DNA of 6,507 bases. Source: Gemmatimonadota bacterium. GTDB taxonomy: Bacteria > ARS69. The DNA is taken from assembly GCA_020431545.1 (NCBI GenBank), contig JAGQIB010000401.1, positions 1 through 6,507 on the forward strand, in the 5' to 3' direction. Under the pieces are notes generated by a model. That model did no database searches. It saw only the letters and a program-made list of their open reading frames with translations, and was not told the origin of the DNA. The translations under genes were made by a program, and so were the position numbers. Below, piece after piece: positions 6,061-6,507 of this stretch. Numbering within the stretch: the first letter of the stretch is position 1; each line of letters begins with the position of its first letter.

Positions 6061-6080
6061 CGCACCCCTCCGCACACAGG

Positions 6081-6507
6081 CTATCGGCCGTTCCGGCCCC
6101 CATCTTGAACTTCCCAGACGTCGCCTTCCTCGAGCAGCGCTGCGAGATTCCCGGCGCCCTCGGCGTCCTGCGCGCGTCCGATCTGCGCGACGATCTCCGT
6201 CTCCAGCGTGGGGCGATGGACGGCGCGGAACACGCCGATCGGCACCGGGAAGTCCGGCGACTCCATGCGGCTCAGCTGGAACGCGCGCGACGGGCGCTCG
6301 CGCGTCTCGTCGTGCACGAGGAGATCGGCCTCGGTGATCCCGTCCTCGCCGAGGCGCACGACCTCCAGCCCCTCGTCGCGGAACACCAGGCCGCGGTCGC
6401 GATCCTTGCCGAAGATCATCGGCTGTCCGTGCACGAGCTCGATCTGCGCGTCCGAGCGCACCTCGCGTTCGGTCATGCTCTTGAAGGCGCCGTCGTTGAA
6501 GATGTTG
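6081..6507 (-). CDS. korB: 2-oxoacid:ferredoxin oxidoreductase beta subunit, C-terminal part, truncated by window edge
   Basis: The frame is open to the window's right edge, so the start is outside; 141 C-terminal residues are visible, beginning NIFNDGAFKSMTEREV. The family's beta subunit binds thiamine diphosphate and, with the alpha/gamma subunit, oxidatively decarboxylates a 2-oxoacid (often 2-oxoglutarate) to acyl-CoA with electrons passed to ferredoxin. The visible part is downstream of the TPP-binding core. It carries the typical VFNDGAF-like segment, ELVHGQPMIFGKDRDRGL, the LLVHDE segment, FPVPIGVFRAV-RPT, and the ending LEEGDVWEV. This pattern fits the Kor/Oor-type beta subunit; substrate choice between 2-oxoglutarate and other oxoacids cannot be decided from the tail. 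The alpha subunit gene would be expected upstream, beyond the window. The TAG stop is 20 nt before the DUF2203 start. No hairpin separates the two, which supports one operon. Confidence 0.88.
   Translation of the reverse strand, partial: NIFNDGAFKSMTEREVRSDAQIELVHGQPMIFGKDRDRGLVFRDEGLEVVRLGEDGITEADLLVHDETRERPSRAFQLSRMESPDFPVPIGVFRAVHRPTLETEIVAQIGRAQDAEGAGNLAALLEEGDVWEVQDGGRNGR

Noticed and set aside
1..6507. Search for tRNA, rRNA, CRISPR arrays, insertion sequences, att sites, or toxin-antitoxin and defence genes.
   Set aside because: No spaced direct repeats, transposase motifs, cloverleaf sequences or related protein motifs were seen by eye on either strand.

Overview
This window comes from a GC-rich bacterial chromosome whose genes show the strong G/C third-position bias of such genomes. 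The C-terminal domain of the large secreted protein (PNP motif, 'VYDVAGRRV', 'GVYFAKL') is the FlgD/T9SS-type tail common in FCB-group lineages such as Candidatus Eisenbacteria and Gemmatimonadota-like bacteria. I infer a member of that broad group; the window has no rRNA or marker gene to fix it further.

Layout, left to right. Positions 1-474 (+) hold the last 157 residues of an ornithine aminotransferase (RocD), followed by a strong GC hairpin terminator at 504-530. Positions 657-1442 and 1439-2146 (+) are two tandem paralogous secreted proteins of unknown function, joined by an ATGA stop/start overlap. Positions 2166-3080 (-) encode a ten-helix EamA/DMT-family transporter, convergent with the paralog pair. 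A short divergent control region (3081-3174) holds an extended -10 promoter and a 7-bp inverted repeat. It is followed by a secreted 808-residue choice-of-anchor B beta-propeller protein (3175-5601, +) with two carboxypeptidase-regulatory-like domains, a jelly-roll domain and a C-terminal sorting/FlgD-like domain. A hairpin at 5625-5658 separates it from a convergent minus-strand operon: the C-terminal part of a 2-oxoacid:ferredoxin oxidoreductase beta subunit (6081-6507) and, 20 nt downstream, a DUF2203 protein (5698-6060).

The genes do not form one evident pathway. RocD and the oxidoreductase beta subunit are central metabolism at the two edges, while the middle is an accessory region of exported proteins plus one transporter. 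I found no mobile element, CRISPR array, tRNA, rRNA or defence system. The observation most worth a second look is in the duplicated pair. The first copy appears to have lost its ancestral stop codon (TTA at 1371-1373 aligns with TGA at 2144-2146). This adds a basic 23-residue tail and produces the ATGA overlap with the second copy. The spacer between the copies also keeps about 21 bases resembling the 3' side of the upstream terminator, which may be a relic of the duplication.
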